This document shows, piece after piece, positions 1-10,635 of a stretch of 64,000 bases of DNA. Each line of letters starts with the position of its first letter. Positions within the stretch are counted from its first letter, which is position 1. The translations under genes and the position numbers were made by a program. A model generated the notes under the pieces. That model was not told the DNA's origin. It made no database searches and saw only the letters and a program-made list of their open reading frames with translations. The DNA is from Acidobacteriota bacterium (lineage in GTDB: Bacteria > Acidobacteriota > Vicinamibacteria > Vicinamibacterales > UBA2999): positions 62,001 through 126,000 of the forward strand of contig VFZN01000007.1 in the NCBI GenBank assembly GCA_016871195.1, in the 5' to 3' direction.

Positions 1-825
1 TCAGAGCCTGGGGTCGTCATCCGGGCCATCGAGGGCGACGGCGGGCGACTGTCGCGGGATGTCGGGAAGAACACCGCCGGCGCGGCCGTGGCGGCCCTGC
101 TGCAACACCTGCAGGCCGCGAGGGGCGTGGCTCTCACGATTCAGAAGGGGCTGCCGCTCGAGAGCGGAATCGGCTCGAGTGGCGCGAGCGCGGTGGCCGC
201 CGTCGTGGCCGTGAATGAACTGCTTGGGCGCCCGGCATCGTCAGCGGTGCTGCTGGCGTGTGCGATGCAGGGAGAAGTGGCCGGATGCGGTGCCGCTCAT
301 CCGGACAACGTCGCGCCATCACTGCTAGGAGGCTTTGTGCTGGCGCGGCAGGTCTCGCCACCCGATGTGGTGCGGTTGCCGGTGCCCGAGGGGCTGGCGT
401 GCGCGCTGCTGCATCCGCATCTCCGGGTGAACACCGGCGAGTCGCGAGCGCTGCTGGGCGACATGGTGCCGCTGAAGGATGCCGTGCGGCAGTGGGGCAA
501 CCTCGGAGCGCTCGTTGCCGCGCTGTACACAAGCGACCGCGCGCTGCTCGCGCGCTCGATGGTCGACCTGGTGGCCGAGCCCAAGCGTGCGGGGCTGGTG
601 CCGGGCTTCTACACGGTGAAGCAGGCTGCCCTCGATGCCGGTGCTCTGGGCGCCTCGCTCTCCGGGTCAGGGCCGTCGATCTTCGCGCTCACTGCGACGG
701 TCGCCGATGCCGAGCGCGTGGGTGCAGCCATGCAGGTGGCATTTGGCGCGATATCTGATGTGGGCAGTGATCTGCACGTGTCGCTGGTGGGTCGCGCCGG
801 GGCGCGCGTGGTCAGCCTGCCATGA
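1..825 (+). CDS. thrB: Homoserine kinase (5'-truncated by window edge)
   Basis: Phosphorylates L-homoserine to O-phosphohomoserine with ATP, the step before threonine synthase. The frame is open from base 1, so the N-terminus lies outside the window. The GHMP-kinase ATP-binding loop appears as ESGIGSSGASA, with the usual Pro-x3-Gly-x-Gly-Ser-Ser spacing, and a C-terminal GHMP segment carries ASLSGSGPSIFAL. The stop overlaps the threonine synthase start in an ATGA quartet, which supports translational coupling and the thrB assignment over other GHMP kinases such as mevalonate kinase. Confidence 0.93.
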   Translation, partial: SEPGVVIRAIEGDGGRLSRDVGKNTAGAAVAALLQHLQAARGVALTIQKGLPLESGIGSSGASAVAAVVAVNELLGRPASSAVLLACAMQGEVAGCGAAHPDNVAPSLLGGFVLARQVSPPDVVRLPVPEGLACALLHPHLRVNTGESRALLGDMVPLKDAVRQWGNLGALVAALYTSDRALLARSMVDLVAEPKRAGLVPGFYTVKQAALDAGALGASLSGSGPSIFALTATVADAERVGAAMQVAFGAISDVGSDLHVSLVGRAGARVVSLP

Positions 826-2117
826 TGTGCGTCAGTACCCGGGGGCGTGCGCCGCGCGTCAACTTCCGCACTGCTGTGCTGGCGGGCCTGGCGCCGGATG
901 GTGGCCTCTATGTGCCCGAGTCGTGGCCCCGCCTCGAGGCAGACGCGTGGCATCGCCTGCGTGGAGCATCGCTGGCCGAGATTGGCGTGGCGACCATGGG
1001 GGCCTTCATGGACGACAGCCTCGACGGGGCCTCGCTGCGGGCGCTGCTGGCCGAGGCCATCAACTTTCCGGTCCCGATCGTTCCCTTGACCAATGACCTG
1101 TCCGTGGTTGAGCTCTTCCACGGACCGACGTTCGCGTTCAAGGATTTTGGCGCGCGGGTGCTGGCGAGACTGATGTCACGCTGGCACACCGATGACGCGC
1201 ATCCGCTGACGGTGCTGGTGGCGACGTCCGGCGATACGGGAGGAGCAGTGGCGCAGGCGTTTCACGGTGTCCCGCGCACCCGTGTGGTGGTCCTGTATCC
1301 CCATGGGCGAGTGAGCGCCGTTCAGGAAGCGCAGTTCACGACGCTCGGGGGGAATGTGCGGGCCGTGGCCGTCGAGGGCTCCTTCGACGACTGCCAGCGG
1401 CTGGCCAAGGAGGCCTTTGCCGATGCAGGCCTGCGTGACGCCGCGCACCTGACCTCAGCCAACTCGATCAGCCTCGGCCGTCTGCTGCCGCAAATGGTCT
1501 ATTACGCCTGCGCCGCAGTGCAGCATTGTGGTCCGGCGCCGCTGGCCATCTGCGTGCCCAGCGGGAATGTGGGGAATCTGGCGGCCGGCCTGATGGTGCA
1601 GCGCCTCGGGGCACCCATCGTGCGGTTCCATGCCGCGACCAACGTCAATGACACGGTGCCGCGCTATCTAGAGACTGGACACCTCGAGGTGCGGCCGTCA
1701 GTGGCCACGATCTCGAACGCGATGGACGTGGGTAATCCCAGCAATCTCGAACGCGTACGCTGGATGTTCGGCGATGACCTGCAGGCCGTGCGGCAGCGTG
1801 TGGGAGGTAGTGCCCACGGAGATGCGGAGGTGCGCGATGCCATGCGTACGCTCGACCACGCCTTCGGATATGTGGCGGATCCGCACACGGCCGTCGGCTA
1901 TCTCGGGGCCCAAGTGCACTTGGGCAGGCATCCAGGCGACCATGTGATGGTGCTGTCGACGGCACACCCCGCCAAATTCGGGGACGTAGTCCACGCCGCC
2001 CTGGGCCATGCCGCGCCGGTGCCCGAGGCCCTGTCGGTCGCGATGGCCCGGCCGCGTCTGGCGACGCACGTCATGCCGGTCCTTGACGACCTGCGGCCAC
2101 TGCTGACGCGCTGGTAG
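822..2117 (+). CDS. thrC: Threonine synthase
   Basis: PLP enzyme converting O-phosphohomoserine to threonine. The 431-residue length is normal for the family. The PLP lysine lies in HGPTFAFKDFGAR and the phosphate-binding loops in ATSGDTGGA and PSGNVGNL. The ATG overlaps the thrB stop by four bases, so the two genes form an operon. The stop is only six bases from the stop of the convergent phosphodiesterase gene, leaving no room for a separate terminator. Confidence 0.96.
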   Translation: MMCVSTRGRAPRVNFRTAVLAGLAPDGGLYVPESWPRLEADAWHRLRGASLAEIGVATMGAFMDDSLDGASLRALLAEAINFPVPIVPLTNDLSVVELFHGPTFAFKDFGARVLARLMSRWHTDDAHPLTVLVATSGDTGGAVAQAFHGVPRTRVVVLYPHGRVSAVQEAQFTTLGGNVRAVAVEGSFDDCQRLAKEAFADAGLRDAAHLTSANSISLGRLLPQMVYYACAAVQHCGPAPLAICVPSGNVGNLAAGLMVQRLGAPIVRFHAATNVNDTVPRYLETGHLEVRPSVATISNAMDVGNPSNLERVRWMFGDDLQAVRQRVGGSAHGDAEVRDAMRTLDHAFGYVADPHTAVGYLGAQVHLGRHPGDHVMVLSTAHPAKFGDVVHAALGHAAPVPEALSVAMARPRLATHVMPVLDDLRPLLTRW

Positions 2118-2123
2118 CGGCGG

Positions 2124-3380
2124 CTATCGCAACCAGGGGCGGGTCACGGACGCGTCGCCGTCGTTCCGCGCGGGCGTCACGCCGACCAGCGCACAGAGCA
2201 GTTCGTAGAGATGGACGTTCTCGACGGCCGGGGGGCGCAGTCCGGGTCTGAGACGGGGGCCTGCGGCAATAAGGACTCCCTGCATGTCACGCAGCGCCGG
2301 GTCGAACCCGTGTGCGCCGCCCCAGGCGGGCCGACTCCCCTCCGCACGTGCCGATGCCGCACGGGCGCGTGTGGTGACCGTCCACCCTTCATCGGCCAGG
2401 CCGATGACGCCCGGCAGTCGCGGGTGTCCGGCGAGCCCGAAGCGCGCGGGCAGGTCGGCCGACCTCCAGACCTTCAGGTGCGGATGTCGATCCGCGAGGG
2501 CAGCGTAGACAGCGTCGTTCGAGACGGCGGTGCCCGACAGGGTCAGCAACGGCCCCACTTCGCCAAGGTCCACGGTCGACAGGTCGACGTAGTCGTCGAT
2601 CACGATGAGTCGGTCGGCGCTGAGCCCGATCATCCCGTGGTCGCTCACCACGACCCAGTGGACGCGGTCAGCCAGTCCCAGTGTGGTGGCCCCCTCCACG
2701 AGGCGTCCGATTTCCCGGTCGACGCGCGCCACGGACGCCGCGATCTCCGGAGCATCGGGCCCGTACGCGTGGCCATCGGTGTCGAGGTCGCTGTAGTACA
2801 CCGTGATGAACGAGGGACGTGCGTCTGATGGCAGCGCCAGCCACTCCAGCACCTGCGCGGTCCGGTCGGCAGGCGGCAGGTTGTGATCGAATGTCCGATA
2901 GCGGGTGGGATACCGTCCGCTGATGGCGATATCACTGCCGGGCCAGAACATCGAGGCCGCCTGGCGGCCCTGCCGCGTGACGGTATGCCAGACGGGTTCG
3001 CCCTTCCACCACGCGGGAATATGCGTCACGGCGGTGTCGGCCAGCCGGAACTGTCCCGCGATGGCCGGGTCGCGCATCACGTTCGAGACGATGCCGTGCG
3101 ATGCCGGGCGAAGCCCCGTGACGATGCTGTAGTGGTTGGGAAAGGTGAGGGAGGGGAACACGGGGATCAGCCCCGAGGCCTGCACGCCTCGCGCGGCGAG
3201 CGCGGACAGCGTCGGTGGGCGATGGCGGGACACATAATCCCAGCGCCACCCGTCCAGTCCAATCAGAATCGTGACGGTCGATGCGTCGGGCGACGAGACC
3301 GTGGATTGCGGTACGGCGCGTGCTGATGCGACGAGCAGCACGGCGGCCACACACAGGCTGAGAACGGACCGAATGCGCAT
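2124..3380 (-). CDS. Exported alkaline-phosphatase-superfamily protein (NPP type)
   Basis: Likely periplasmic nucleotide pyrophosphatase/phosphodiesterase acting on phosphodiester substrates; substrate unknown. The N-terminus is a Sec signal ending near SARAVPQ. Then come the first metal-site Asp in IGLDGWRWDY, the nucleophile Thr in FPSLTFPNHY, the downstream metal ligands in YYSDLDTDGHAYG and the VVSDHGM motif, and a C-terminal His in GAHGFDP. Length 418 fits bacterial NPP-like proteins. It is divergent from pepF across 35 bases and has a -10-like TAGAGT six bases before its ATG. Confidence 0.88.
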   Translation of the reverse strand: MRIRSVLSLCVAAVLLVASARAVPQSTVSSPDASTVTILIGLDGWRWDYVSRHRPPTLSALAARGVQASGLIPVFPSLTFPNHYSIVTGLRPASHGIVSNVMRDPAIAGQFRLADTAVTHIPAWWKGEPVWHTVTRQGRQAASMFWPGSDIAISGRYPTRYRTFDHNLPPADRTAQVLEWLALPSDARPSFITVYYSDLDTDGHAYGPDAPEIAASVARVDREIGRLVEGATTLGLADRVHWVVVSDHGMIGLSADRLIVIDDYVDLSTVDLGEVGPLLTLSGTAVSNDAVYAALADRHPHLKVWRSADLPARFGLAGHPRLPGVIGLADEGWTVTTRARAASARAEGSRPAWGGAHGFDPALRDMQGVLIAAGPRLRPGLRPPAVENVHLYELLCALVGVTPARNDGDASVTRPWLR

Positions 3381-3386
3381 CGGCTC

Positions 3387-3392
3387 ACTCTA
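3387..3392 (-). promoter_or_regulatory. Predicted -10 (TAGAGT) of the phosphodiesterase gene
   Basis: On the minus strand TAGAGT ends six bases before the ATG at 3380, placing the expected transcription start at or next to the start codon (leaderless). There is no Shine-Dalgarno sequence between it and the ATG. No clear -35 is seen. Confidence 0.45.
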
Positions 3393-3403
3393 GCAAATGA
3401 CGC

Positions 3404-3409
3404 TATCAT
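3404..3409 (+). promoter_or_regulatory. Predicted -10 (TATCAT) of pepF
   Basis: TATCAT ends six bases before the pepF ATG at 3416, mirroring the arrangement of the divergent gene. The geometry implies a leaderless transcript. No clear -35 was found. Confidence 0.45.
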
Positions 3410-3415
3410 CCGGGC

Positions 3416-5245
3416 ATGTCGTCAGTTGCAGCCATCACCGCGGCCCCGGAACGTTCCACGATCGATCCGAAGTACACCTGGAACCTGAACACCATTTTTC
3501 AGGACTGGGACGCCTGGGAGGAAGGCTTCCGGGCGCTGGATGCCGGCATTACACGCTATGCGGCCCACGAAGGCACGCTGGCGCAGGGCGGCGGGCAGTT
3601 GCTACGGGTGTATCGCGACGGGGATGTGCTGGGACAGCTGGCCTACCGCGTCTACTACTACGCGATGCTGCAGCACGACGAAGACCAGCGGAACAACGAC
3701 ATCACGGCGAAGAAGCAGCGCGTGTCGCTGCTGCTGGCACGCTGGCAGCAGTCCACGGCGTGGTTCAATCCGGAACTGCTGCAGCTGCCGACCGACGAGG
3801 TGCGGCGCTGGATGGACGCGTCTGCTGAACTGGCGGTGTATCGCTTTGCCATTGAGGAACTGTTCCGTCAGCAGCAGCACGTGCTTGACCGGGCGGGCGA
3901 ACGCCTGCTGTCGCTGTCGGGGCCGACCGGGGCGACGGCAAGCGAAGCCTACTCGGCGCTGTCCACGGCCGACGCGCGCTTTCCGACGGTGACGCTGACC
4001 ACCGGTGAACGGGTGCAGGTCAGCTATGGCCAGTATCGCCGGCTGCTCACGACATGCCGCGCCCAGGAAGACCGCCGGGCCGCCTACGAGGCGCTCTACG
4101 ACACGTATGGCGCCTCGCTGAACACATACGCCGCGCTCTACAACGGCGTCATGCAGCAGGAATGGTTTACGGCCAGAGCCCGGGGATTTGCCACGACGCT
4201 CGAGGCGGCCCTGTTCGGCAATGCCATTCCGACCTCGGTCGTCGAGACGCTCATCAGCGAGGGACGCGCCGGCGCGGCCCCCTTCCGCCGGTATCACGCC
4301 CTGCGCAAGCGGGTGCTCGGCCTTGCGCACTATCACGTCTACGACGCGCTGGTGCCGCTCGTGGCGAGCGACGCGCAGTACGACTACGATACGGTCCAGT
4401 CGTGGATTGTCGAGGCCATGGCACCGCTCGGATCCGAGTATCAGGCCCGGATTCGCGAGGCGTTCTCGCAGCGCTGGATCGACGTGTTCGAGAACCAGGG
4501 AAAGCGCAGCGGAGCCTACTCGGCACCGGTCTACGGGGCGCAGCCCTTCATCCTGATGAATTACAACAACACGCTCGATGCCGTGTTCACCACCGCGCAC
4601 GAACTCGGGCACTCGATGCACACCCTGCTGGCACACGAGTCGCAGCCGTTCGTATACTCGGATTACACGATCTTCGTGGCGGAAGTCCCGTCGACGCTCG
4701 CCGAGTCGCTGCTGCTCGAATACATGCTCGCCCATGCGCGGTCGCGCGAGGAACGCGTCGGCCTGCTCGAGCACGCGATCGACAACATCGTTGGCACCTT
4801 CTACAACCAGGTCATCTTTGCCGACTTCGAGCTGGCCGCGCACCGGATGGTCGAGCGGGACGAGCCCGTGACCGCCGATGCGCTGTCGGCCCTGTATGCC
4901 CGCACGGCCGAAGCCTACTGGGGCGACCTGCTGGGCCCGGACGAGCGGATGCCGCGCACCTGGGCCCGCATTCCGCACCTGTTCCAGTCGCCCTATTACG
5001 TGTACCAGTACGCCACCTGCTTCGCCTCGACCGCCCGCCTCATGGGGGAGATCGGCGGCGGAGACCCGATACAGCGCCAGGCGGCCGTCGACCGCTACCT
5101 CTCGCTGCTGCGTGCCGGCGGCAGTGACCATCCCATGCGCCTGCTCCAGCGCGCCGGGGTAGACCTGAGCCAGCCCGACACGGTGCGTGCGGTCGTGACT
5201 CAGCTCGATACGCTGGTGACCCAACTGGAGGCTGAGGTCGGCTGA
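3416..5245 (+). CDS. pepF: Oligoendopeptidase F (M3 family)
   Basis: Cytoplasmic zinc endopeptidase cleaving short peptides. The 609 residues match PepF length. The zinc motif HELGH lies at residues 395-399, with the second-shell VPSTLAESLLLEYM segment supplying the glutamate ligand about 28 residues later. N-terminal helices carry the typical WNLNTIFQDWDAWE opening. No signal peptide is visible. The start was chosen at the first ATG after the -10-like TATCAT. Confidence 0.95.
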   Translation: MSSVAAITAAPERSTIDPKYTWNLNTIFQDWDAWEEGFRALDAGITRYAAHEGTLAQGGGQLLRVYRDGDVLGQLAYRVYYYAMLQHDEDQRNNDITAKKQRVSLLLARWQQSTAWFNPELLQLPTDEVRRWMDASAELAVYRFAIEELFRQQQHVLDRAGERLLSLSGPTGATASEAYSALSTADARFPTVTLTTGERVQVSYGQYRRLLTTCRAQEDRRAAYEALYDTYGASLNTYAALYNGVMQQEWFTARARGFATTLEAALFGNAIPTSVVETLISEGRAGAAPFRRYHALRKRVLGLAHYHVYDALVPLVASDAQYDYDTVQSWIVEAMAPLGSEYQARIREAFSQRWIDVFENQGKRSGAYSAPVYGAQPFILMNYNNTLDAVFTTAHELGHSMHTLLAHESQPFVYSDYTIFVAEVPSTLAESLLLEYMLAHARSREERVGLLEHAIDNIVGTFYNQVIFADFELAAHRMVERDEPVTADALSALYARTAEAYWGDLLGPDERMPRTWARIPHLFQSPYYVYQYATCFASTARLMGEIGGGDPIQRQAAVDRYLSLLRAGGSDHPMRLLQRAGVDLSQPDTVRAVVTQLDTLVTQLEAEVG

Positions 5246-5271
5246 TCCCGGATGTGCCCGAACGCTGGGGG

Positions 5272-5300
5272 TTGACGAACCTATCGCCATGAAGTAACCT
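5272..5300 (+). promoter_or_regulatory. Sigma-70-like promoter of the ArsR-methyltransferase/ahcY unit
   Basis: TTGACG at 5272-5277 and TAACCT at 5295-5300 are separated by 17 bases, close to the housekeeping consensus. The predicted transcription start (about 5307) falls inside the palindrome at 5299-5324, an ideal place for repressor occlusion. Confidence 0.7.
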
Positions 5301-5324
5301 TCCATCCGGATATGCGGATGGAAG
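5299..5324 (+). promoter_or_regulatory. Palindromic operator overlapping promoter and start codon
   Basis: A 26-base inverted repeat has half-site CTTCCATCCGG, centre ATAT and only one mismatched pair. It abuts the -10 box and covers the predicted transcription start and the first ATG of the ArsR-type regulator. Position and symmetry fit a dimeric winged-helix repressor site. Autoregulation and co-regulation of ahcY are inferred. Confidence 0.72.
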
Positions 5325-6292
5325 CCGAAACGCCCAGCATCCTCGACCACATGGCCGCGTTGGCCGACCCGACGAGGGTGAGGATGTTGCGTCCTCTCGA
5401 GCAGCACGAACTGACAGTCACCGACCTGTGCGCGGTGCTGCAACTGCCCCAATCCACCGTCAGCCGCCACCTGAAGACGCTGGCCGATGACGGGTGGGTC
5501 CTCTCCCGGCGCGACGGGACCAGCCGCCTCTATACATTCGCCGGCGACCGTCTCGACGAGGGCGCCCGTCAGCTGTGGCCCGTCATCAGGGCGCAGGTGG
5601 GCACCGCCCTGAGCCTCGACGAAGATGACCGGCGCCTGACGAGCGTGCTGCAGCGGCGTCGCGAGAAGTCGCGCGCCTTTTTTTCAACCGCAGCGGGCGA
5701 GTGGGACCGCCTGCGCGTCGACCTGTTTGGCGAGCGCGTCTACCTGTCGGCGCTGCTGGCGCTTCTCGATGAACGCCTGGAAGTGGCCGACCTCGGCTGC
5801 GGTACCGGTCAGCTGTCGGCGCAGCTGGCCCCCTACGTCTCGCGGGTATGGGCGATTGACGGCTCGGCTGAAATGCTGCAATCGGCGCGTGCCCGGCTGG
5901 CCTCGTGCCCGACGGTCGACGTGATCGACGGCGCCCTGGAGCAGCTGCCGCTCCCGGATGCCAGCGTAGACGCGGCCCTTATCTCGCTGGTGCTGCATCA
6001 CCAGCCCGACCCGCAGCGGGTCATCAGCGAGGCGGCCCGTATTCTCAAGCCCCATGGGCGCATCGTGATCATCGACATGGTGCCGCATACCCACACCGAG
6101 TATCAGCTCGAGATGGGTCACGTGTGGCTGGGCTTTTCCGAAGAGACGCTCCGTCGCTATCTGACGGGCGCCGGGCTGGGCAGTGTGCGCTGGACGGCAC
6201 TGCCCGCCGAACCTGACGCGCGCGGACCGTCGCTCTGTGTGGCGACGGCACGCCAGCATGCCACGCGGCGGGCGGTCGCCGCGACGCACTGA
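5312..6292 (+). CDS. ArsR-family regulator fused to SAM methyltransferase domain (SahR-like)
   Basis: Residues about 10-90 are an ArsR winged helix ([10 protein letters not shown], then [13 protein letters not shown] as recognition helix). Residues about 130-290 are a class I methyltransferase fold with SAM motif [13 protein letters not shown]. No ArsR metal-site CxC pair is seen in the recognition helix, so metal sensing is unlikely. ArsR regulators of the SAM cycle (SahR) are known, some with a methyltransferase domain. Adjacency to ahcY suggests it senses SAM or S-adenosylhomocysteine. The first ATG lies within the operator; ATG 5318 is an alternative start. Confidence 0.85.
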   Translation: MRMEAETPSILDHMAALADPTRVRMLRPLEQHELTVTDLCAVLQLPQSTVSRHLKTLADDGWVLSRRDGTSRLYTFAGDRLDEGARQLWPVIRAQVGTALSLDEDDRRLTSVLQRRREKSRAFFSTAAGEWDRLRVDLFGERVYLSALLALLDERLEVADLGCGTGQLSAQLAPYVSRVWAIDGSAEMLQSARARLASCPTVDVIDGALEQLPLPDASVDAALISLVLHHQPDPQRVISEAARILKPHGRIVIIDMVPHTHTEYQLEMGHVWLGFSEETLRRYLTGAGLGSVRWTALPAEPDARGPSLCVATARQHATRRAVAATH

Positions 6293-6322
6293 CTTCCCTG
6301 ACACGCACTCAACGAAGGACAC

Positions 6323-6328
6323 AAGGAG
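6323..6328 (+). promoter_or_regulatory. Shine-Dalgarno of ahcY (AAGGAG)
   Basis: AAGGAG sits five bases before the ATG at 6334 and fixes the start of ahcY. It contrasts with the many SD-less starts in this window. The 41-base gap from the regulator gene holds no promoter I can recognise, so ahcY is probably cotranscribed. Confidence 0.8.
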
Positions 6329-6333
6329 CATTC

Positions 6334-7872
<1,539 letters not shown>

Positions 7873-7908
7873 GGCGCGCGCGCCCGAGGCGCAAACACCT
7901 TAGAATAA

Positions 7909-7938
7909 GGCATGGCCGCTCCGGCGGCCATGCCTTTC
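7909..7938 (+). terminator. Stem-loop terminator after ahcY
   Basis: Perfect 11-base-pair stem (GGCATGGCCGC / GCGGCCATGCC) with a TCCG loop, followed by TTTCGT. The U-tract is short, so termination may be partial. An in-frame ATG at 7912 lies inside this stem, a reason for placing the next gene's start downstream at 7960. Confidence 0.65.
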
Positions 7939-7959
7939 GTCTGTACCGATGAGGACACG

Positions 7960-9195
7960 ATGTTCGTACGCCAGGTGAGGTTCGCAGCGGCCCTCGGGCT
8001 GCTGTCGGCGGTGCTGGTGAGCCGAGGGGCCGGACAGGCCCAGACGCGTATCGATGCCTTCATTGATTCGCGGCACCACCCGGCGATTGCCTATGGCAAG
8101 GCCCCGGTGCAGACGGCGGTGACCCGCCTCAACACGGCGATCGAGCGGGGTGAGCGAACGCTGGCGTTTGATGAGACCACCGGCTACCTGCAGGCCTTTC
8201 TCGCCGCGATGGATATTCCGGTGACCTCGCAGGTGCTGGTCTATTCGCCGACCAGCTTTCAGGCGGCGAAGATTCACCAGCAGAACCCGCGTGCGATCTA
8301 TTTTAACGACGAGGTGGCGGTCGGCTGGGTGAGAGGCGGGGCGCTGCTCGAGGTCACAGCGCAGGATCCGGTGCTGGGCACGATCTTCTACGCGTTGCCC
8401 CAGGTACCGGCGTCGGGCCCGGCGACCTTTCGCAGGGAAGAGACCTGTGTGTCGTGCCACCTGACCTATGACACGCTCGGCGTGCCCGGCCTGACGGTGC
8501 GCAGCACCCGGGCGAGACGTGGTCCGGGCGACTATCTGAACGACCCGTCGGTCGACCATCGAACGCCGTATGTCAACCGGTGGGGAGGATGGTTCGTCAC
8601 CGGAGCGGAGGCATCCGTCACGCATCTCGGCAACCAGCCGCTGCTGCAGCCCGAACGCATCGGCCCGGTCGCCATCCCGCTGGCTACGGTTGACGGGCAG
8701 TTCGACACCACCGGCTACCCGCTGGCGACGAGTGATGTGGCCGCGCTGCTGGTGCTCGAACACCAGTCGCAGGCCGCGAACATGATCACGAGGCTCGGGT
8801 GGGAAGCGCGTGTGGGCGATGCCGAACGCACGCGCATCGCCGCGCAGCTGCTGGCCGACTATCTGCTCTTCGCAGATGAAGCGCCACTACCGGCGTCACT
8901 CACAGCTGGACCGTCGCCGTTTGCGGCACAGTTCGCGGCGCGCGGGCCGTTCGACCGGCACGGCCGCACGCTGCGTGAACTGCAGCTGAGCGGACGGCTG
9001 ATGCGGTATCCCCTGAGCTACATGATCTACTCGCCGATGTACCGGGCCCTGCCTGAGCCCTTGCGCCACCTGGTCGATCAGCGCATCGAGGCCGTGCTGG
9101 CCGGTCAGGTGAACGACCCGAGGTTCGTCCACTTCACGTCGGACGTGCGTGCGGCCGTCGCGGCGATTCGTGCCGACACGGTGGAGCGTCCATGA
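7960..9195 (+). CDS. Exported single-heme-motif protein, family unknown (tandem copy 1)
   Basis: I do not recognise a named family. The N-terminus (MFVRQVRFAAALGLL) is a Sec signal ending near GAGQAQ, so the protein is periplasmic. One c-type heme motif, CVSCH, lies near residue 165. Blocks shared with the next gene include NPRAIYF, RWGGWFVTGA, GNQPLLQP, TSDVAALLVL and SYMIYSPMY. The start at 7960 is preferred over 7912 because the signal peptide begins there, GAGG precedes it and 7912 lies in the ahcY terminator stem. The stop overlaps the next ATG. Confidence 0.75.
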   Translation: MFVRQVRFAAALGLLSAVLVSRGAGQAQTRIDAFIDSRHHPAIAYGKAPVQTAVTRLNTAIERGERTLAFDETTGYLQAFLAAMDIPVTSQVLVYSPTSFQAAKIHQQNPRAIYFNDEVAVGWVRGGALLEVTAQDPVLGTIFYALPQVPASGPATFRREETCVSCHLTYDTLGVPGLTVRSTRARRGPGDYLNDPSVDHRTPYVNRWGGWFVTGAEASVTHLGNQPLLQPERIGPVAIPLATVDGQFDTTGYPLATSDVAALLVLEHQSQAANMITRLGWEARVGDAERTRIAAQLLADYLLFADEAPLPASLTAGPSPFAAQFAARGPFDRHGRTLRELQLSGRLMRYPLSYMIYSPMYRALPEPLRHLVDQRIEAVLAGQVNDPRFVHFTSDVRAAVAAIRADTVERP

Positions 9196-10430
9196 CACGC
9201 CACCAGTCCCTGACGCTGGCGACGACATGTGCGCTGCTGGCCACGTCGCTGCTGGTGGCCGGCGCGCAGCGGCCGGGTGTCTTCAACGGCAATCGCGATC
9301 ATCCGGCGATTCGCTACAGCACGGCGCCGGTCAGCGACCCGGTCGCCCGGTTGAATGCCGCGCTTGACGCCGGCACGGCCTCGCTCAGCTACGACCCCGC
9401 GCGGGGCGGCTACCTAGCGTCGGTGCTCGAGGCGCTGAAAGTGCCTGTCAGCTCACAGGTGCTGGCGTTTGCTGAAACCAGCCTGCAGGCCAGTAAGATT
9501 CGGATGCACAACCCGCGCGCGATTTACTTCACCGATCAGGTGTCGGTGGCCTGGGTTCGCGGGGGCGACGTGCTGGAACTCGCCGCACAGGACCCCACTC
9601 AGGGGACGGTGTTTTACACCGCACCCATGCAGGGCACCGACCGGCCGCGTTTCCGACGCGACAACCAGTGCCTGGCCTGCCATCTGTCGTGGGACACCCT
9701 GGCGGTGCCTGGCCCCGTGCTGCAGACGGTGTTTCCGCGGAAGAGCGACCGCGACTACGCCGATGGTGGCTTTACGGACCACCGGCTGCCAGTGGGGCAG
9801 CGCTGGGGAGGATGGTTTGTGACCGGGGCACAGGTGCCCGCCCGGCACATGGGCAATCAGCCCATGTTGCAGCCCACGCCGCGCACAGGACCGCCGAAGG
9901 CGCTGCGGGCCGTCACCGGCGAGTTCGACACGGCCGGCTACCTCGTGCCCACGAGCGACGTCGCGGCGCTGCTGGTGCTTGACCATCAGGTGCATGCCAC
10001 CAATCTGATCACGCGCCTCAACTGGGAGCATCGCGCCGGCACACCGGCCGCTCAGGCTGAGGCCGCCGACGCCCTGGCCGAATATCTGTTGTACGCAGAA
10101 GAAGCCCCGCTGCCGAGGCCAGTCAAAGGCACCTCGGGCTACGCCGAAGACTTTGCGGCCGTGGGACTTCGCGACAGCCGGGGGCGCTCGCTGCGAGAAC
10201 TGCAACTCGACGGGCGCACGTTCCGCTTTCCGCTCAGCTACATGGTCTACAGCCCGACGTACGCGGCCCTGCCGCTCGCGGCCCGACAAGCCATGGCCAC
10301 GCGCCTGTCGGCGGCGCTCGAGGGCCGACGGACGGAAGTCGGCTATGCGCACCTGACGGCACCCGTGCGCCAGGCGATCCGGGAGATTGTGGCCGAGACC
10401 GCGCCTGCGGTGTTGAGCCCGACGCGCTAG
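9192..10430 (+). CDS. Exported single-heme-motif protein, family unknown (tandem copy 2)
   Basis: Paralogue of the preceding gene, joined to it by an ATGA overlap. A signal peptide ends near LLVAGAQR and the single heme motif is CLACH. It shares NPRAIYF, RWGGWFVTGA, GNQPMLQP, TSDVAALLVL and SYMVYSPTY with copy 1 at matching positions, so the pair arose by tandem duplication. Two similar single-heme proteins made in equal dose could form a heterodimeric or two-heme periplasmic complex; this is inference. No catalytic motif is recognised. Confidence 0.75.
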   Translation: MTRHQSLTLATTCALLATSLLVAGAQRPGVFNGNRDHPAIRYSTAPVSDPVARLNAALDAGTASLSYDPARGGYLASVLEALKVPVSSQVLAFAETSLQASKIRMHNPRAIYFTDQVSVAWVRGGDVLELAAQDPTQGTVFYTAPMQGTDRPRFRRDNQCLACHLSWDTLAVPGPVLQTVFPRKSDRDYADGGFTDHRLPVGQRWGGWFVTGAQVPARHMGNQPMLQPTPRTGPPKALRAVTGEFDTAGYLVPTSDVAALLVLDHQVHATNLITRLNWEHRAGTPAAQAEAADALAEYLLYAEEAPLPRPVKGTSGYAEDFAAVGLRDSRGRSLRELQLDGRTFRFPLSYMVYSPTYAALPLAARQAMATRLSAALEGRRTEVGYAHLTAPVRQAIREIVAETAPAVLSPTR

Positions 10431-10568
10431 TCCAGACCGCGCACGCGCTGGTGCCGCGGTGCGGAGTGACGGTCCCCGCGCGCCCTGCCGCACTCACGAC
10501 GTTGTTGGCGTTCTGCCGCGTCTCGTTGCGACGTGGTATCGCGGCGATGCCTGCCAATCCTGCAGACG

Positions 10569-10606
10569 AAAAAAAGGGGGCACCCGTGATGCTCACGAGT
10601 GCCCCC
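10569..10606 (-). terminator. Rho-independent terminator of the minus-strand creatininase-like gene
   Basis: On the minus strand a GC-rich hairpin (GGGGGCAC arms, 10576-10606) is followed directly by seven T residues (10575-10569). It lies about 30 bases after the stop at 10636. This is the clearest intrinsic terminator in the window. Confidence 0.88.
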
Positions 10607-10635
10607 CAAGGGGAGTGCCAGCGGAAGTGGGATCT

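Noticed and set aside
3602-5470. A 622-codon open frame on the minus strand
   Set aside because: It is antisense to intact pepF and extends into the next gene's promoter; no motifs.
6293-6333. S-adenosylhomocysteine riboswitch before ahcY
   Set aside because: The 41-base gap is too short and shows no pseudoknot-like pairing; control by the upstream operator explains the context better.
7912-7960. N-terminal extension of the first heme-motif protein from ATG 7912
   Set aside because: The ATG lies in the ahcY terminator stem and would bury the signal peptide; ATG 7960 is better.
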